Shown here: one piece after another, positions 9,007 through 18,492 of the stretch
How the letters are laid out: each line of letters starts with the position of its first letter
Numbering within the stretch: position 1 is the first letter of the stretch
DNA from: an uncultured Flavihumibacter sp.
Lineage (GTDB): Bacteria > Bacteroidota > Bacteroidia > Chitinophagales > Chitinophagaceae
DNA length: 64,000 nucleotides
Reading direction: 5' to 3'
NCBI GenBank assembly: GCA_902168105.1
Contig: CABHOY010000075.1
Location: 1 to 64,000, forward strand
Made by a program: the position numbers and the translations under genes
The notes under the pieces: generated by a model
The model's input: only the letters and a program-made list of their open reading frames with translations
Told to the model about the DNA's origin: nothing
The model's database searches: none

Positions 9007-9338
9007 TTTGGAGTGAGTTGTAGGTTTAAAAGATGTTAATGTAGTATGCAAATATTATAAAATACTTTCATGATAAACGCTTTAAAATATAATTGAATAA
9101 TTATTTAATGTAAGGGCTGAATCTATCCTTGAATAACATTAATCAAATGTTATTTCCTATTGTAAATGATAATTAATATATTAGACATACTTATTTTTCG
9201 TTTGGTCAGGAATGAACGAAATGGATGAAGATATTAGGTGTTGTGCCGCCAAAATTTAAAAGAATAAAGCTAAATTGGATAAACATTTAGTCCACGTTAA
9301 TAGTTAATAATTTGTCATTTTGTTAGGCTTGTCAGGAA
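9007..9338. other. Intergenic stretch before the response regulator
   Basis: About 330 AT-rich bases. The only structure seen is a perfect 9-base hairpin AATAACATT/AATGTTATT with a 5-base loop at 9132-9154. No exact TAnnTTTG element close to the next start codon was found. Confidence 0.4.
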
Positions 9339-10085
9339 ATGACTTCTAAATTAACCATCAACCCAAATCCGTTTATGAAAGCAGGAGTTCTGTTAGTAGA
9401 AGACGACCATTTTTTTGCCAAAGTTATCAAGAGCCATCTTGAGAAGGCAGGATATCTGGTTGTACATTGTTCAGATGGAGAGGAAGGCTGGAATACTTTC
9501 CGGGAAAGGCCATTTGATATTTGTTTACTCGACGTTGTAATGCCGGGTATGGATGGATTCGCTCTCGCAAGAGAGATCAGGGATAGAAATGATAATGTAC
9601 CTATTATCTTCACCACCTCAAGATATATGGAACAGGACAAGCTAAATGGCTTCGAATGTGGCGGAGATGACTACCTGGTGAAACCATTCAATATGGAAGA
9701 ACTGCTTTGCAGGATGGACGTTTTTATGAAAAGGAGCCGCCTGTTGCAAAATGATAAACAAATAGTCTTTAAGTTAGGTACGCTCATTTTTAATTATAGT
9801 GAATTCAAGATCTACCATCCTCCAACTAGCGCAACTATTAACCTGCCGCCAAAAGAAGCCGAATTACTGAAGTTCCTCTGCGATAATCCTAATAAGAGAC
9901 TGAAAAGAGAAGGTATTTTACTTAGTGTATGGGGAAATGATGATTTCTTCACAGGGCGTAGTATGGACGTTTACCTGACACGTATACGCAAGCATTTTAA
10001 GCTTGACAATTCCATTAAATTAGAAACTATTCACGGCAAAGGCCTTCGACTCGTCATTGAAAGTGAGGTATGCCGTGTTCTTTGA
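9339..10085 (+). CDS. OmpR-family response regulator
   Basis: 248 residues. The receiver domain (about 13-130) has the acidic pair in VEDDHFF, the phospho-acceptor Asp in LLDVVMPGMDG, a Thr in IIFTTSR and the conserved Lys in YLVKPF. A winged-helix domain follows (about 150-245) with RSMDVYLTRIRKHF and the IHGKGLRLV end. It should act as a phosphorylation-dependent transcription factor. No histidine kinase gene is beside it. Met13 (MKAGVLLVEDD, position 9375) is an equally good start. The gene is convergent with yebC. Confidence 0.9.
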   Translation: MTSKLTINPNPFMKAGVLLVEDDHFFAKVIKSHLEKAGYLVVHCSDGEEGWNTFRERPFDICLLDVVMPGMDGFALAREIRDRNDNVPIIFTTSRYMEQDKLNGFECGGDDYLVKPFNMEELLCRMDVFMKRSRLLQNDKQIVFKLGTLIFNYSEFKIYHPPTSATINLPPKEAELLKFLCDNPNKRLKREGILLSVWGNDDFFTGRSMDVYLTRIRKHFKLDNSIKLETIHGKGLRLVIESEVCRVL

Positions 10086-10104
10086 TATTACTACTGTAGG
10101 CTTA

Positions 10105-10159
10105 AATAGCAATAAAAGAAGGGCCTTGTCTTAGACAAGGCCCTTCTTTTATTGCTATT
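10105..10159. terminator. Bidirectional terminator with 26-base perfect stem
   Basis: Two perfectly complementary 26-base arms enclose a 3-base TTA loop. It lies between the convergent response regulator and yebC genes and has A/T-rich outer arms, so it can serve both. The inner core GTCTTAGAC recurs in two other terminators in this window. Confidence 0.9.
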
Positions 10160-10167
10160 AATAACTA

Positions 10168-10878
10168 TTAGCGGAGATTGTGGAATACCTGCTGCACGTC
10201 ATCATCCTGCTCCAGACGGTCAATTAATGTTAAGACCTCTTTAGCCTGCTCTTCATTCAATTCTACAGTAGTAGCGGGAATACGCTGTAACTCAGCACTG
10301 ATAGGAACAATATTTCTTTCTTCCAACGCTTTCGCCATGTTACCAAATTCGGTGAATGCAGCGTGCAGTACGATATTACCTTCGCTATCTTCTCCTATCT
10401 CTTCTAAACCGGCATCGATCAGTTCAAGTTCCAGATCTTCCAGATTCTGTCCTTCGTTTTTAATCTTGAAAACTCCTGTACGGTTGAACAAAAAGCCTAC
10501 AGAGCCACTATTACCCAGGCTGCCACCTTCTTTGTTGAAGTGCATACGGACATTTGCAACTGTACGGGTAGGGTTATCTGTTGCAGTCTCTACCATTACA
10601 GCTACCCCATGTGGGGCGTATCCTTCGTACACAACTTCTTCATAATCAGTTTTGTCTTTGCCCATAGCACGCTTAATAGCCGCTTCTACGCGGTCTTTAG
10701 GCATGTTGACACCTTTGGCATTCACCATACATCTGCGGAGAGCAGGGTTATTGTCAGGATCAGGACCACTTTGCTTAACAGCGATCGCTATATCCTTACC
10801 TATCCTGGTGAATTGTTTAGCCATCCTATCCCATCTGGCAAACATGGTGTGTTTTCTGACTTCAAATATTCTTCCCAT
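10168..10878 (-). CDS. yebC: YebC/PmpR-family regulatory protein
   Basis: 236 residues, full length for the YebC/TACO1 family. The N-terminus MGRIFEVRKHTMFARWDRMAK and the central KGVNMPKDRVEAAIKRA are family hallmarks. Members are cytoplasmic; recent work links several to translation of difficult sequences such as proline runs, while older work described DNA binding. The role here is inferred from family. It is a single gene with a -7 element about 35 bases upstream and a shared terminator at its end. Confidence 0.93.
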   Translation of the reverse strand: MGRIFEVRKHTMFARWDRMAKQFTRIGKDIAIAVKQSGPDPDNNPALRRCMVNAKGVNMPKDRVEAAIKRAMGKDKTDYEEVVYEGYAPHGVAVMVETATDNPTRTVANVRMHFNKEGGSLGNSGSVGFLFNRTGVFKIKNEGQNLEDLELELIDAGLEEIGEDSEGNIVLHAAFTEFGNMAKALEERNIVPISAELQRIPATTVELNEEQAKEVLTLIDRLEQDDDVQQVFHNLR

Positions 10879-10913
10879 ATTGGGTATAATTATTTATTGA
10901 AAAAATCGAGACG

Positions 10914-10921
10914 CAAAAATA
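10914..10921 (-). promoter_or_regulatory. -7 promoter element of yebC
   Basis: The minus strand reads TATTTTTG, an exact TAnnTTTG, 35 bases before the yebC start. Confidence 0.45.
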
Positions 10922-10966
10922 GTCACTTTTATAGTAATAATAATCTCCTTCAACCGTCTAACTCAA

Positions 10967-11016
10967 CAAGGCCGGAAATTCCCACTACTGTTGGTAGTCT
11001 GAATTTTCCGGCCTTG
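10967..11016 (-). terminator. Hairpin after the amino acid permease gene
   Basis: CAAGGCCGGAAA pairs with TTTCCGGCCTTG around a loop that holds a smaller CTAC/GTAG hairpin. It lies 30 bases past the permease stop. The T-run is weak, so termination strength is uncertain. Confidence 0.6.
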
Positions 11017-11046
11017 CAATTTTATATCGTGAGATTAGTATGCAGA

Positions 11047-12543
11047 TTATAATTTTCTGGCTTTACTGTGTTTAACACTATAGCCGAAATAGATAGCGAA
11101 ACCGATCAGCAGCCATACGATCAATCGTGCCCAGTTTTCAAAACCAAGGCTGACGATCATTGTCAGACAGAAAAGTGCTCCAAGTATCGGTACAAACGGT
11201 ACCCATGGTGTTTTGAATGCACGCTGTAATTCCGGATTGCTCTTCCTCATCACGATAACACCCAGACAAACCAATACGAAAGCGAACAGTGTACCAATAC
11301 TGGTCATATCACCTACCACGCTATCAGGTATGAAGGCTGCGAAGATGGATACAAATACAAAGAACAACATCTGCGATCTGTACGGAGTACGGAATTTCGG
11401 ATGGAGGTTAGAGAATACTTTTGGCACCAGACCGTCATTTGACATAGAGTAGAATACCCTTGTCTGACCAAGTAACATCACCAGGATCACAGATGAGAAA
11501 CCCGCCAGGATAGCAATAGTTACAAAAGTTGACAACCAGCCATATCCGTGCATGTAAGTATCAATTGCATAAGCTACGGAAGCCTCACCACCTTGTCTCA
11601 GGAAGTCTTTGTAAGGTGCGATACCGGTCAGCACATATGAGAAGAGGATATATAGAAGTGTACAGATTGCCAGTGATACCAGGATACCTACAGGCATATT
11701 CTTCTTCGGATTTTTCGTTTCCTGTGCAGCAGTTGATACTGCATCAAAACCGATAAATGCAAAGAATACTACTCCTGCACCCCGCAATACGCCTGGTATT
11801 CCATGGAACCAGAAATCACTGTAATTGATCACTTTACCATTGTGCATTGTTACAGAACCAGCATCCGCAGGTATAGTGAAAGGAGTGTGGTTAGCCGGAT
11901 TGATAAACTGCCAGCCCAGCAGGATCAGCAGGATCACGATGGCTACTTTGGTAATAACGATAACGTTATTAACCATAGCAGAACCTTCGATACCACGTAT
12001 CAGCAATAAAGTAAGCATTAACAGTATGAAGACAGCTGGTAAGTTCATGATACCATGTACACCGGCATCAGATGTTTCAAACGGACTGTGTGACCACTGA
12101 TAGGGTATGACGTACGCCGCCCCAAACACCTTTTCAATAAGTTTATTCAGGTATTGAGACCAACCGATAGCTACTGTAGCGGCACCCAACGCGTATTCCA
12201 GCACAAGGTCCCATCCTATGATCCAGGCGATGAATTCGCCCATTGTTGCGTAAGAGTAAGTGTAAGCACTACCGGCAATAGGGATCATAGAGGCAAACTC
12301 AGCATAGCAAAGACCTGCCAAAGCACAACCTATGGCAGCGATAATGAAAGAGATCGTAACAGCAGGACCGGCATGTTGTCCGGCGGCAGCAGCTGTTCTA
12401 ACAAAAAGCCCCGCACCAATGATAGCGCCTATTCCCAATGCTATAAGCGATCCTGCCCCTAATGTTCGTTTGAGGCCCTTTTCAGATTCGGATGCTTCAG
12501 CTAATAACAGGGAGAGTGGCTTTTTTACAAAAAGTTTGCCCAT
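11047..12543 (-). CDS. APC-superfamily amino acid permease
   Basis: 498 residues from ATG 12543. It is a polytopic inner-membrane transporter with about 12 hydrophobic segments. The first membrane segment has the APC glycine-rich break (SLIALGIGAIIGAGLFV), and FFAFIGFDAVSTAAQETKNP is typical of the cationic amino acid transporter branch. The frame extends to 12612, but that extension overlaps a -7 element at 12610-12617, so the internal ATG was chosen. Substrate not determinable. The gene diverges from the dicarboxylate-type symporter gene. Confidence 0.88.
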   Translation of the reverse strand: MGKLFVKKPLSLLLAEASESEKGLKRTLGAGSLIALGIGAIIGAGLFVRTAAAAGQHAGPAVTISFIIAAIGCALAGLCYAEFASMIPIAGSAYTYSYATMGEFIAWIIGWDLVLEYALGAATVAIGWSQYLNKLIEKVFGAAYVIPYQWSHSPFETSDAGVHGIMNLPAVFILLMLTLLLIRGIEGSAMVNNVIVITKVAIVILLILLGWQFINPANHTPFTIPADAGSVTMHNGKVINYSDFWFHGIPGVLRGAGVVFFAFIGFDAVSTAAQETKNPKKNMPVGILVSLAICTLLYILFSYVLTGIAPYKDFLRQGGEASVAYAIDTYMHGYGWLSTFVTIAILAGFSSVILVMLLGQTRVFYSMSNDGLVPKVFSNLHPKFRTPYRSQMLFFVFVSIFAAFIPDSVVGDMTSIGTLFAFVLVCLGVIVMRKSNPELQRAFKTPWVPFVPILGALFCLTMIVSLGFENWARLIVWLLIGFAIYFGYSVKHSKARKL

Positions 12544-12609
12544 ACTAATGAGATATTGTGGTTGACGTTTAAGTGGTTTAGTTTGTTGTTTCGTTTTATT
12601 ACAGATCGC

Positions 12610-12617
12610 CAAATATA
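12610..12617 (-). promoter_or_regulatory. -7 promoter element of the APC permease gene
   Basis: The minus strand reads TATATTTG, an exact TAnnTTTG, 66 bases before the chosen start at 12543. It overlaps the longest possible start at 12612. Confidence 0.45.
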
Positions 12618-12683
12618 AATATCAAAAAGCAAACGCTGGGGTTTTATTTTATGAACGAAGTCACAACTTAACAGTAGTAACCT

Positions 12684-12691
12684 TATTTTTG
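12684..12691 (+). promoter_or_regulatory. -7 promoter element of the DAACS symporter gene
   Basis: TATTTTTG, an exact TAnnTTTG, 49 bases before the start at 12741. Confidence 0.45.
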
Positions 12692-12740
12692 GGGAAATTT
12701 AGCAGTTTAGCATATATTATTTGTAATTAAAAGGCATTGC

Positions 12741-14114
12741 ATGAAGAGATCCAACCGGCTTACACTATTTATATTTATAGCCATGGTATTGGGAATCCTG
12801 ACAGGATATATTGTGAACGTTTCCTATACTGAAACCTATGGTGTCGAAATTGCAGGACAGCAGGTTTCCGCCGATAACATAGCCCTGGGCAACACTGCCG
12901 GATATATGATAGGTCTCTCTACCGGAAAGGGTACAAACGGCGAAGCTACCATCCGGAAATTTGCAGATAACATTTCCATCCTTACTGATATATTTTTGCG
13001 GCTCGTAAAAATGATCATCGCGCCATTGGTATTCTCCACATTAGTGGTAGGAGTGGCGAAACTGGGTGACATAAAAGCAGTAGGTCGTATCGGTGGTAAA
13101 ACCATGTTATGGTTTATTTCGGCAACTTTCATTTCCCTTTTTCTGGGGTTAATACTGGTAAACATATTGCAGCCGGGCCATTCTCTGAACCTGCCTATAC
13201 CTGATTCCCATGCCAGCAGTGGTGTTGCTGCCGCCAGCATGACATTAAAAGGATTCTTCCAGCATGTATTCCCGGATAGCGTGATCAACGCAATGGCTCA
13301 TAATGAGATCTTACAGATCGTTGTATTCGCTCTTTTCTTTGGTGTTGCTACGGCAGCGGTGGGTGAAATCGGTACGGTCGTGGTAAAATTCATGGACAGT
13401 GTAGCGCATATCATGTTGAAGGTGACCGGTTATGTAATGAATTTTGCTCCTTTCGCTGTATTCGGCGCTATGGCAGCAATCATTTCACAAAAGGGACTTA
13501 CAATTTTACTGACCTATGGAAAATTCATTGGTCAGTTTTATTTAGGTCTTGCCGCTTTATGGATAGTATTGGCTTTGGCCGGATTCATCGTACTCGGGGC
13601 CAGGGTGTTCAGATTACTCGGATTGGTAAAAGACCCATTGTTACTGGCATTCAGTACAGCCAGCAGTGAGGCTGCCTATCCCCGAACAATGGAAGAGTTG
13701 GAAAAATTTGGTTGTGACAGCCGTATTGTAAGTTTCGTACTGCCTTTAGGTTATTCATTTAACCTGGATGGTTCAATGATGTATATGACCTTCGCCAGTC
13801 TTTTTATAGCACAGGCTTACGGTATGCATTTGGGTATTGAGCAGCAGATCTCCATGTTGCTTGTATTAATGATCACCAGTAAGGGTATAGCTGGAGTTCC
13901 AAGAGCTTCTCTTGTTGTAATTGCCGGTACGCTATCCATGTTCGATATTCCTGAAGCAGGATTATTGTTATTGCTTGGAGTAGATCATTTATTGGATATG
14001 GGACGCTCTGCCACTAATGTAATTGGCAACGCTATGGCTACGGCAGTAGTATCTAAATGGGAAAATTCTCTGACTGAGGAACTTATAGCTGTCCCACAGT
14101 TAAAGGAAGTATAA
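12741..14114 (+). CDS. Dicarboxylate/amino acid:cation symporter (DAACS family)
   Basis: 457 residues. It is an inner-membrane secondary transporter of the glutamate/C4-dicarboxylate family. The re-entrant loop motif reads FSTASSEAAYPR in place of the commoner serine-rich TSSSATTLP, which resembles the dicarboxylate branch. The next conserved segments, YSFNLDGSMMYMT and SKGIAGVPRAS, are intact. A periplasmic insertion follows the first membrane segment. The ion and substrate cannot be fixed from sequence. The next gene (DedA) starts 133 bases on. Confidence 0.88.
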   Translation: MKRSNRLTLFIFIAMVLGILTGYIVNVSYTETYGVEIAGQQVSADNIALGNTAGYMIGLSTGKGTNGEATIRKFADNISILTDIFLRLVKMIIAPLVFSTLVVGVAKLGDIKAVGRIGGKTMLWFISATFISLFLGLILVNILQPGHSLNLPIPDSHASSGVAAASMTLKGFFQHVFPDSVINAMAHNEILQIVVFALFFGVATAAVGEIGTVVVKFMDSVAHIMLKVTGYVMNFAPFAVFGAMAAIISQKGLTILLTYGKFIGQFYLGLAALWIVLALAGFIVLGARVFRLLGLVKDPLLLAFSTASSEAAYPRTMEELEKFGCDSRIVSFVLPLGYSFNLDGSMMYMTFASLFIAQAYGMHLGIEQQISMLLVLMITSKGIAGVPRASLVVIAGTLSMFDIPEAGLLLLLGVDHLLDMGRSATNVIGNAMATAVVSKWENSLTEELIAVPQLKEV

Positions 14115-14247
14115 CAAATCAATAACAGTTTTATGCTTATTTTGCCCGCAATCTGTTGTGTATGGTATTGAACGAAGTGTGTTGATGCGGGCAGAAGGCA
14201 GTATAAGCGCCTATATTAGTATCTGATTTTGAGATTATAAAGTATAT

Positions 14248-14913
14248 ATGGACCAGTTTATAGAGTTATTCAAGCATCTTATTAATCCGCAGTGGATCAT
14301 TGACCATGGTGGGCTGTATTTATTATTGCTGATCATTTTTGCAGAGACAGGGCTTTTCGTTGGTTTTTTCCTGCCTGGAGATTCCCTGCTCTTTGTAGCT
14401 GGCATATATGGAGGCTTGTTGAGCGAAAGCTTTTACAATATTCCATTCTTCTTTATTATGGTAATGATTGCCATCGCAGGCGTATTGGGCAATTTTGTTG
14501 GTTTCTGGTTTGGTCGAAAATCGGGACCGTTGCTTTTTAATCGAAAGGATACCTTCTTCTTTAAGCAAAAGCACCTTTACCAGGCAAAGGAATTCTACGA
14601 GAAGTATGGTGGAGGCGCTATTTTCCTGGCCCGTTTTCTCCCTATTATACGGACTTTCGCACCGATAGTTGCAGGTATAGTACAGATGGAAAGGAAAAGA
14701 TTCATGTTCTTTAACATTGTTAGTTCTTTCTGCTGGGTATTCTCCATGATGCTGGCTGGTCATTACCTTGATAAATTCTTTCCTAACCTGAAAGATCACC
14801 TGGAGCTCATTGTAATTATATTAATAATTATTACTACATTACCTGTTATTATTAAACTAGTTTTTGGCAAAACAAAACATCCGCATCCTACCCATACTGA
14901 TGTGAATGAATAA
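14248..14913 (+). CDS. DedA-family (VTT domain) membrane protein
   Basis: 221 residues, with the DedA hallmark FAETGLFVGFFLPGDSLLF and the second conserved motif RFLPIIRTFAPIVAG. DedA proteins are inner-membrane proteins linked to lipid flipping, undecaprenyl-phosphate recycling and membrane potential; which applies here is not known. Membrane segments lie at about 23-45, 58-85, 140-165 and 185-210. The MFS gene starts 14 bases past its stop, so the two are probably cotranscribed. Confidence 0.9.
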   Translation: MDQFIELFKHLINPQWIIDHGGLYLLLLIIFAETGLFVGFFLPGDSLLFVAGIYGGLLSESFYNIPFFFIMVMIAIAGVLGNFVGFWFGRKSGPLLFNRKDTFFFKQKHLYQAKEFYEKYGGGAIFLARFLPIIRTFAPIVAGIVQMERKRFMFFNIVSSFCWVFSMMLAGHYLDKFFPNLKDHLELIVIILIIITTLPVIIKLVFGKTKHPHPTHTDVNE

Positions 14914-14927
14914 ATCAGGTGTCCGTT

Positions 14928-16190
14928 ATGAAATCCGGTAATCGTTCTGCAACGATCTTTAATGTCGCAGTGCTAGTTGCTTCGCTGGGATATTTTGTAG
15001 ATATCTACGATCTGCTGTTATTTACTATTGTAAGAGTTCCCAGTCTGAAAGACCTGGGTGTATCCCAGACTGAAATTGACTCTGGTGTAGGTATGTTACT
15101 GATAAACGTACAAATGGCGGGCCTGCTCGCAGGTGGGATCTTCTGGGGGATTATCGGAGATAAAAAAGGGCGTCTGAAAGTGTTGTTTGGCTCCATTCTA
15201 CTTTACTCTGTCGCTAATATTGCAAATGGTTTTGTGACTACCACCAACGGCTATCTGTTCTGGCGTTTCGTTGCAGGACTTGGGCTGGCGGGAGAACTAG
15301 GCGCAGGCATCACGCTGGTTGCCGAAATATTGCCAAAGGAAAAAAGAGGATATGGTACCATGATTGTAGCTACGGTAGGTGTTTCAGGAGCAATTGCTGC
15401 AAATCTCATTGCTAAACTGGTACCCGACTGGCGTTATTGTTATTTTATCGGAGGTGGACTGGGATTACTTTTGCTGCTGTTACGTATTAGTGTAATGGAA
15501 TCAGATATGTTCAGTAAGACTGCTGAAAAGAATACTGCCGGAAGAGGCGAATTTCTTGCCTTATTTAACAACAAAGATCGGTTCCTCAAGTATTTGAAAT
15601 GTGTGCTGCTCGGTACTCCTACATGGTTTGTAGTAGGAATATTAGTAGCATTCTCTAATAAATTTGCCATTGAAATGGGAGTAAAAGACCCAATCAGGCC
15701 TGGAGATGCGGTCGCATTTTGTTATGCTGGATTAGTGTTGGGCGATTTTGCCAGCGGGTTACTTAGCCAGATACTACAAAGCCGGCGGAAAGTAATGCTG
15801 ATCTTTCTTGGATTGACCGCTGTATGTGTCTTTTTCTACCTTAATCTTCATGGCGCCGATAAGTCGCTTTTCTATACAGTTTGCTTTATACTTGGTTTTA
15901 GTGTAGGCTTCTGGGCTATCTTCGTCACAATTGCAGCAGAAAGCTTCGGTACAAATCTCAGAGCCACCGTTGCTATTACTGTTCCTAACTTCGCGCGGGG
16001 TATGCTACCGTTGATCTCCCTGTTGTTTACAGGTGCCCAGCACTACTTAACCTATCTCCAGAGCGGCGCAGTGGTTGCTGTATTATGCATTGCCATTGCT
16101 TTAGTGGCATCGTATACGGTAGAGGAGACTTTTGGGAAAGATCTTAATTATGTGGAGGATTTAAAAGATCCTATCGAAAACATACAATAA
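14928..16190 (+). CDS. MFS transporter
   Basis: 420 residues from ATG 14928, with 12 predicted membrane segments. Motif A reads GDKKGRLKVLFG between segments 2 and 3, and RFVAGLGLAGELGAGITL resembles the metabolite:H+ symporter branch. A GTG at 14919 is in frame; the ATG was preferred because a purine-rich ATCAGG lies 8 bases before it. The substrate is unknown. The close spacing to the DedA gene suggests one operon, closed by a terminator right after the stop. Confidence 0.87.
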   Translation: MKSGNRSATIFNVAVLVASLGYFVDIYDLLLFTIVRVPSLKDLGVSQTEIDSGVGMLLINVQMAGLLAGGIFWGIIGDKKGRLKVLFGSILLYSVANIANGFVTTTNGYLFWRFVAGLGLAGELGAGITLVAEILPKEKRGYGTMIVATVGVSGAIAANLIAKLVPDWRYCYFIGGGLGLLLLLLRISVMESDMFSKTAEKNTAGRGEFLALFNNKDRFLKYLKCVLLGTPTWFVVGILVAFSNKFAIEMGVKDPIRPGDAVAFCYAGLVLGDFASGLLSQILQSRRKVMLIFLGLTAVCVFFYLNLHGADKSLFYTVCFILGFSVGFWAIFVTIAAESFGTNLRATVAITVPNFARGMLPLISLLFTGAQHYLTYLQSGAVVAVLCIAIALVASYTVEETFGKDLNYVEDLKDPIENIQ

Positions 16191-16241
16191 AAAAACTTCC
16201 GGCTGATTGAGTATTTGTACTCAAGTGGCTGGAAGCTTTTT
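16191..16241. terminator. Terminator between the convergent MFS and MarR genes
   Basis: AACTTCCGGC pairs with GCTGGAAGCTT, enclosing a second TTGAGT/ACTCAA stem, and has A- and T-runs at its edges. It can serve both genes. Confidence 0.75.
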
Positions 16242-16245
16242 CCAT

Positions 16246-16707
16246 CTAATAACGCATTAGTATCTTATCGAGGAGTGTATTTAGCTGCAATGCTTCCTCT
16301 TCAGTTAGTGATAATTTCAGAGAATCTTCAAGATCGGGAAGGTCTACATCCATCACTTTAAGTAAGGCTAATCCTTTCTCCGTGATCTGCACATCCACAG
16401 CCCTTCGATCAACTTCACTGCTTTTTCGTTCAACTAATCCCGCCTTGCGCAGACGTTCGACCAGCCGCGAAACATCACTCATTTTATCCAGCATTCTTTC
16501 TTTTAAAGTATTGATATTAGCAGCTTTAGGATGTTGACCACGCAATATTCTCAATATATTATACTGCTGCATGGTAATGTCAAACTTCTTGAAGAATTGT
16601 TGATGACGTGACACTATCCAGTTGCCTACGAAGATGAGACCTATTAACCCTTTATTATACTCGCTGGTAAATGTTTTCTGCGAGATCAGTTTTTCTATGT
16701 TTGACAT
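16246..16707 (-). CDS. MarR-family transcriptional regulator
   Basis: 153 residues from ATG 16707 (MSNIEKLISQKTF). Winged-helix MarR fold: the recognition region SDVSRLVERLRKAGLVERK and the wing residues in SSEVDRRAVDVQITEKG are typical. Such proteins are dimeric repressors, often ligand-responsive. The open frame extends upstream to 16893, but the extra residues do not look like the family and run towards the mdh terminator. No target is obvious; it is convergent with the MFS gene. Confidence 0.88.
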   Translation of the reverse strand: MSNIEKLISQKTFTSEYNKGLIGLIFVGNWIVSRHQQFFKKFDITMQQYNILRILRGQHPKAANINTLKERMLDKMSDVSRLVERLRKAGLVERKSSEVDRRAVDVQITEKGLALLKVMDVDLPDLEDSLKLSLTEEEALQLNTLLDKILMRY

Positions 16708-16896
16708 AAGTGAGAATATAGTCGGGTTAAAAATACGAATATCAATCATGCATTTGGCAAACAAAACATCAGGTTTTGTATAATAACCGTTGAAACGAAT
16801 GTAACAAATCTTTTTAGAGCCGGAAAGGATTTGTTCCTGGCAATAGTAAGGGGAGAGAGGAGAGTGGAGGGAATGGAACTCTTTGGCTGACATAAG

Positions 16897-16944
16897 AAAG
16901 GCTGACTGATAGCCGTATCATTTTCGGCTATTAGTCAGCCTTTT
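16897..16944 (-). terminator. Terminator after mdh
   Basis: AAAGGCTGACT and ATAGCCG pair with CGGCTAT and AGTCAGCCTTTT around a short loop, 18 bases past the mdh stop. Confidence 0.8.
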
Positions 16945-16961
16945 GTATTAGGATCAATATA

Positions 16962-17900
16962 TTACGCGATCACTTTCATGTTATCTAATACGTCCATTAC
17001 TTCCTTAACATGGACAGCGGAAGTAGAGAGTAAGGCTTTCTCGCTATCATTAAGTTGTAATTCGATGATCTTTTCGATACCATTTTTCCCGAGTACAACA
17101 GGAACACCCAGGTAGATATCTTTAAGACCATATTCACCTGTTAACCATGCGCAGCAGGGGAATATCCTTTTTTCATCCTTCAGTATGGCTTCTACCATTT
17201 GTGCAGCGGCAGCTCCAGGGGCATACCAGGCAGAAGTACCCAACAGGTTGACGATCTCACCGCCACCAACTTTAGTGCGTTGAATAATAGCTTCCAGTTT
17301 ATCCGGAGCAACAAGTTCTGTAACAGGAATACCTGATACAGTTGTATAACGTGGTAATGGTACCATGGTATCTCCGTGACCTCCCATCAGGATAGCCTGG
17401 ATGTCTTTAGGTGAGCAGCCGATTTCCTCTGCAAGGAACGCACGGTAACGGGCGGTATCAAGAATGCCGGCCATACCAAACACCTTATTGCTGTCTTTCT
17501 GAGCAGTCAGATAGGCACAATAAGTCATCACGTCCAGCGGATTACTCACTACTATAATAATAGCGTCGGGTGAGTGCTTAACGATGTTTTCTGTAACGGA
17601 TTTGACAATATTAGCATTAGTAGAGATCAGGTCATCCCTGCTCATGCCGGGTTTACGGGGTAATCCTGAAGTGATGACAACAACATCACTATCTGCAGTT
17701 TTGAGATAATCATTTGTGACACCCGTTATTTTGGTGCTATAATAATCAATCGGGGCCTGTTGCCAGCTATCCAACGCCTTTCCTTCTGCTGTGCCTTCTT
17801 TAATGTCCAACAACACAACTTCCTGCAAAAAATCTCTGTGGGCCAGTACATTAGCACAGGTTGCGCCTACATTACCAGCTCCTACGACAGTAACTTTCAT
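16962..17900 (-). CDS. mdh: Malate dehydrogenase
   Basis: 312 residues, the LDH-like type of malate dehydrogenase that interconverts malate and oxaloacetate with NAD in the TCA cycle. The nucleotide-binding motif GAGNVGATCA starts at residue 7. The substrate loop has SGLPRKPGMSRDDL with arginines typical of malate rather than lactate binding, and the catalytic His is in MGGHGDTMVPL. A -7 element lies about 40 bases upstream and a terminator follows, so it is a single-gene unit. Confidence 0.95.
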   Translation of the reverse strand: MKVTVVGAGNVGATCANVLAHRDFLQEVVLLDIKEGTAEGKALDSWQQAPIDYYSTKITGVTNDYLKTADSDVVVITSGLPRKPGMSRDDLISTNANIVKSVTENIVKHSPDAIIIVVSNPLDVMTYCAYLTAQKDSNKVFGMAGILDTARYRAFLAEEIGCSPKDIQAILMGGHGDTMVPLPRYTTVSGIPVTELVAPDKLEAIIQRTKVGGGEIVNLLGTSAWYAPGAAAAQMVEAILKDEKRIFPCCAWLTGEYGLKDIYLGVPVVLGKNGIEKIIELQLNDSEKALLSTSAVHVKEVMDVLDNMKVIA

Positions 17901-17941
17901 CGTTTGTATAAAGTTTTAAGGTGAAGAATATGAGGATAAAA

Positions 17942-17949
17942 CAAATGTA
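17942..17949 (-). promoter_or_regulatory. -7 promoter element of mdh
   Basis: The minus strand reads TACATTTG, an exact TAnnTTTG, 41 bases before the mdh start. Confidence 0.5.
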
Positions 17950-17979
17950 ACCATTAGCCACTGAAACAGGCCCGCATTG

Positions 17980-18492
17980 TTAATTTAGATATTGCTGCAG
18001 CTGATCCAGTTTCACAGTGCCTTCAAAGCCTTTCACGAACTGCTGTTTTTTGTCATAAACAAACACTCCGGGAAAGTAATGCAGATTATAAAAATACATG
18101 ATCTGCCGGGTAGGCTCACTGGCCATTATAATATTCGGGTAGTTTTTGATGTTATAATTATTATAATACGCCTTCATCTGTTCCGGCTGGAACGGTGTGA
18201 CCATCAGGATCTGTGTTTTCTTGAACTTATTGATGTTCTTCAACATGTCTTCCGTCAGTTGTTTACAGTGATCACAATCTACGCTAAAAACAAAAACGAT
18301 TGTCTTGACATTCTTTTTCAGATCATTTTTGGTAATGATATGGCCGTCCGGTAACGTCAACGGAAAAGTTGGCACAATCGGATACTGAAGATAAGGAGGT
18401 TGGTCCTTAGGCACAGATACTGTCTTTTGGGTTTGAGCTTGTAATACGAATGGCAGGCAGAAACAACATAAAAGGATCAGATAACGCTTCAT
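17980..18492 (-). CDS. Thioredoxin-like periplasmic protein
   Basis: 170 residues with a signal peptide (MKRYLILLCCFCLPFVLQAQ). The mature part is a thioredoxin-like domain with the active-site pair Cys73-Asp-His-Cys76 and a cis-Pro region in YFPGVFVYD. It resembles the redoxin/TlpA group that reduces or isomerises disulfides outside the cytoplasm. The CDHC motif is unusual compared with CxxC motifs such as CGPC. Partner unknown. Confidence 0.8.
   Translation of the reverse strand: MKRYLILLCCFCLPFVLQAQTQKTVSVPKDQPPYLQYPIVPTFPLTLPDGHIITKNDLKKNVKTIVFVFSVDCDHCKQLTEDMLKNINKFKKTQILMVTPFQPEQMKAYYNNYNIKNYPNIIMASEPTRQIMYFYNLHYFPGVFVYDKKQQFVKGFEGTVKLDQLQQYLN

Noticed and set aside
16708..16893. N-terminal extension of the MarR gene
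   Set aside because: The extra 62 residues do not fit the family and the internal ATG gives the usual MarR start.
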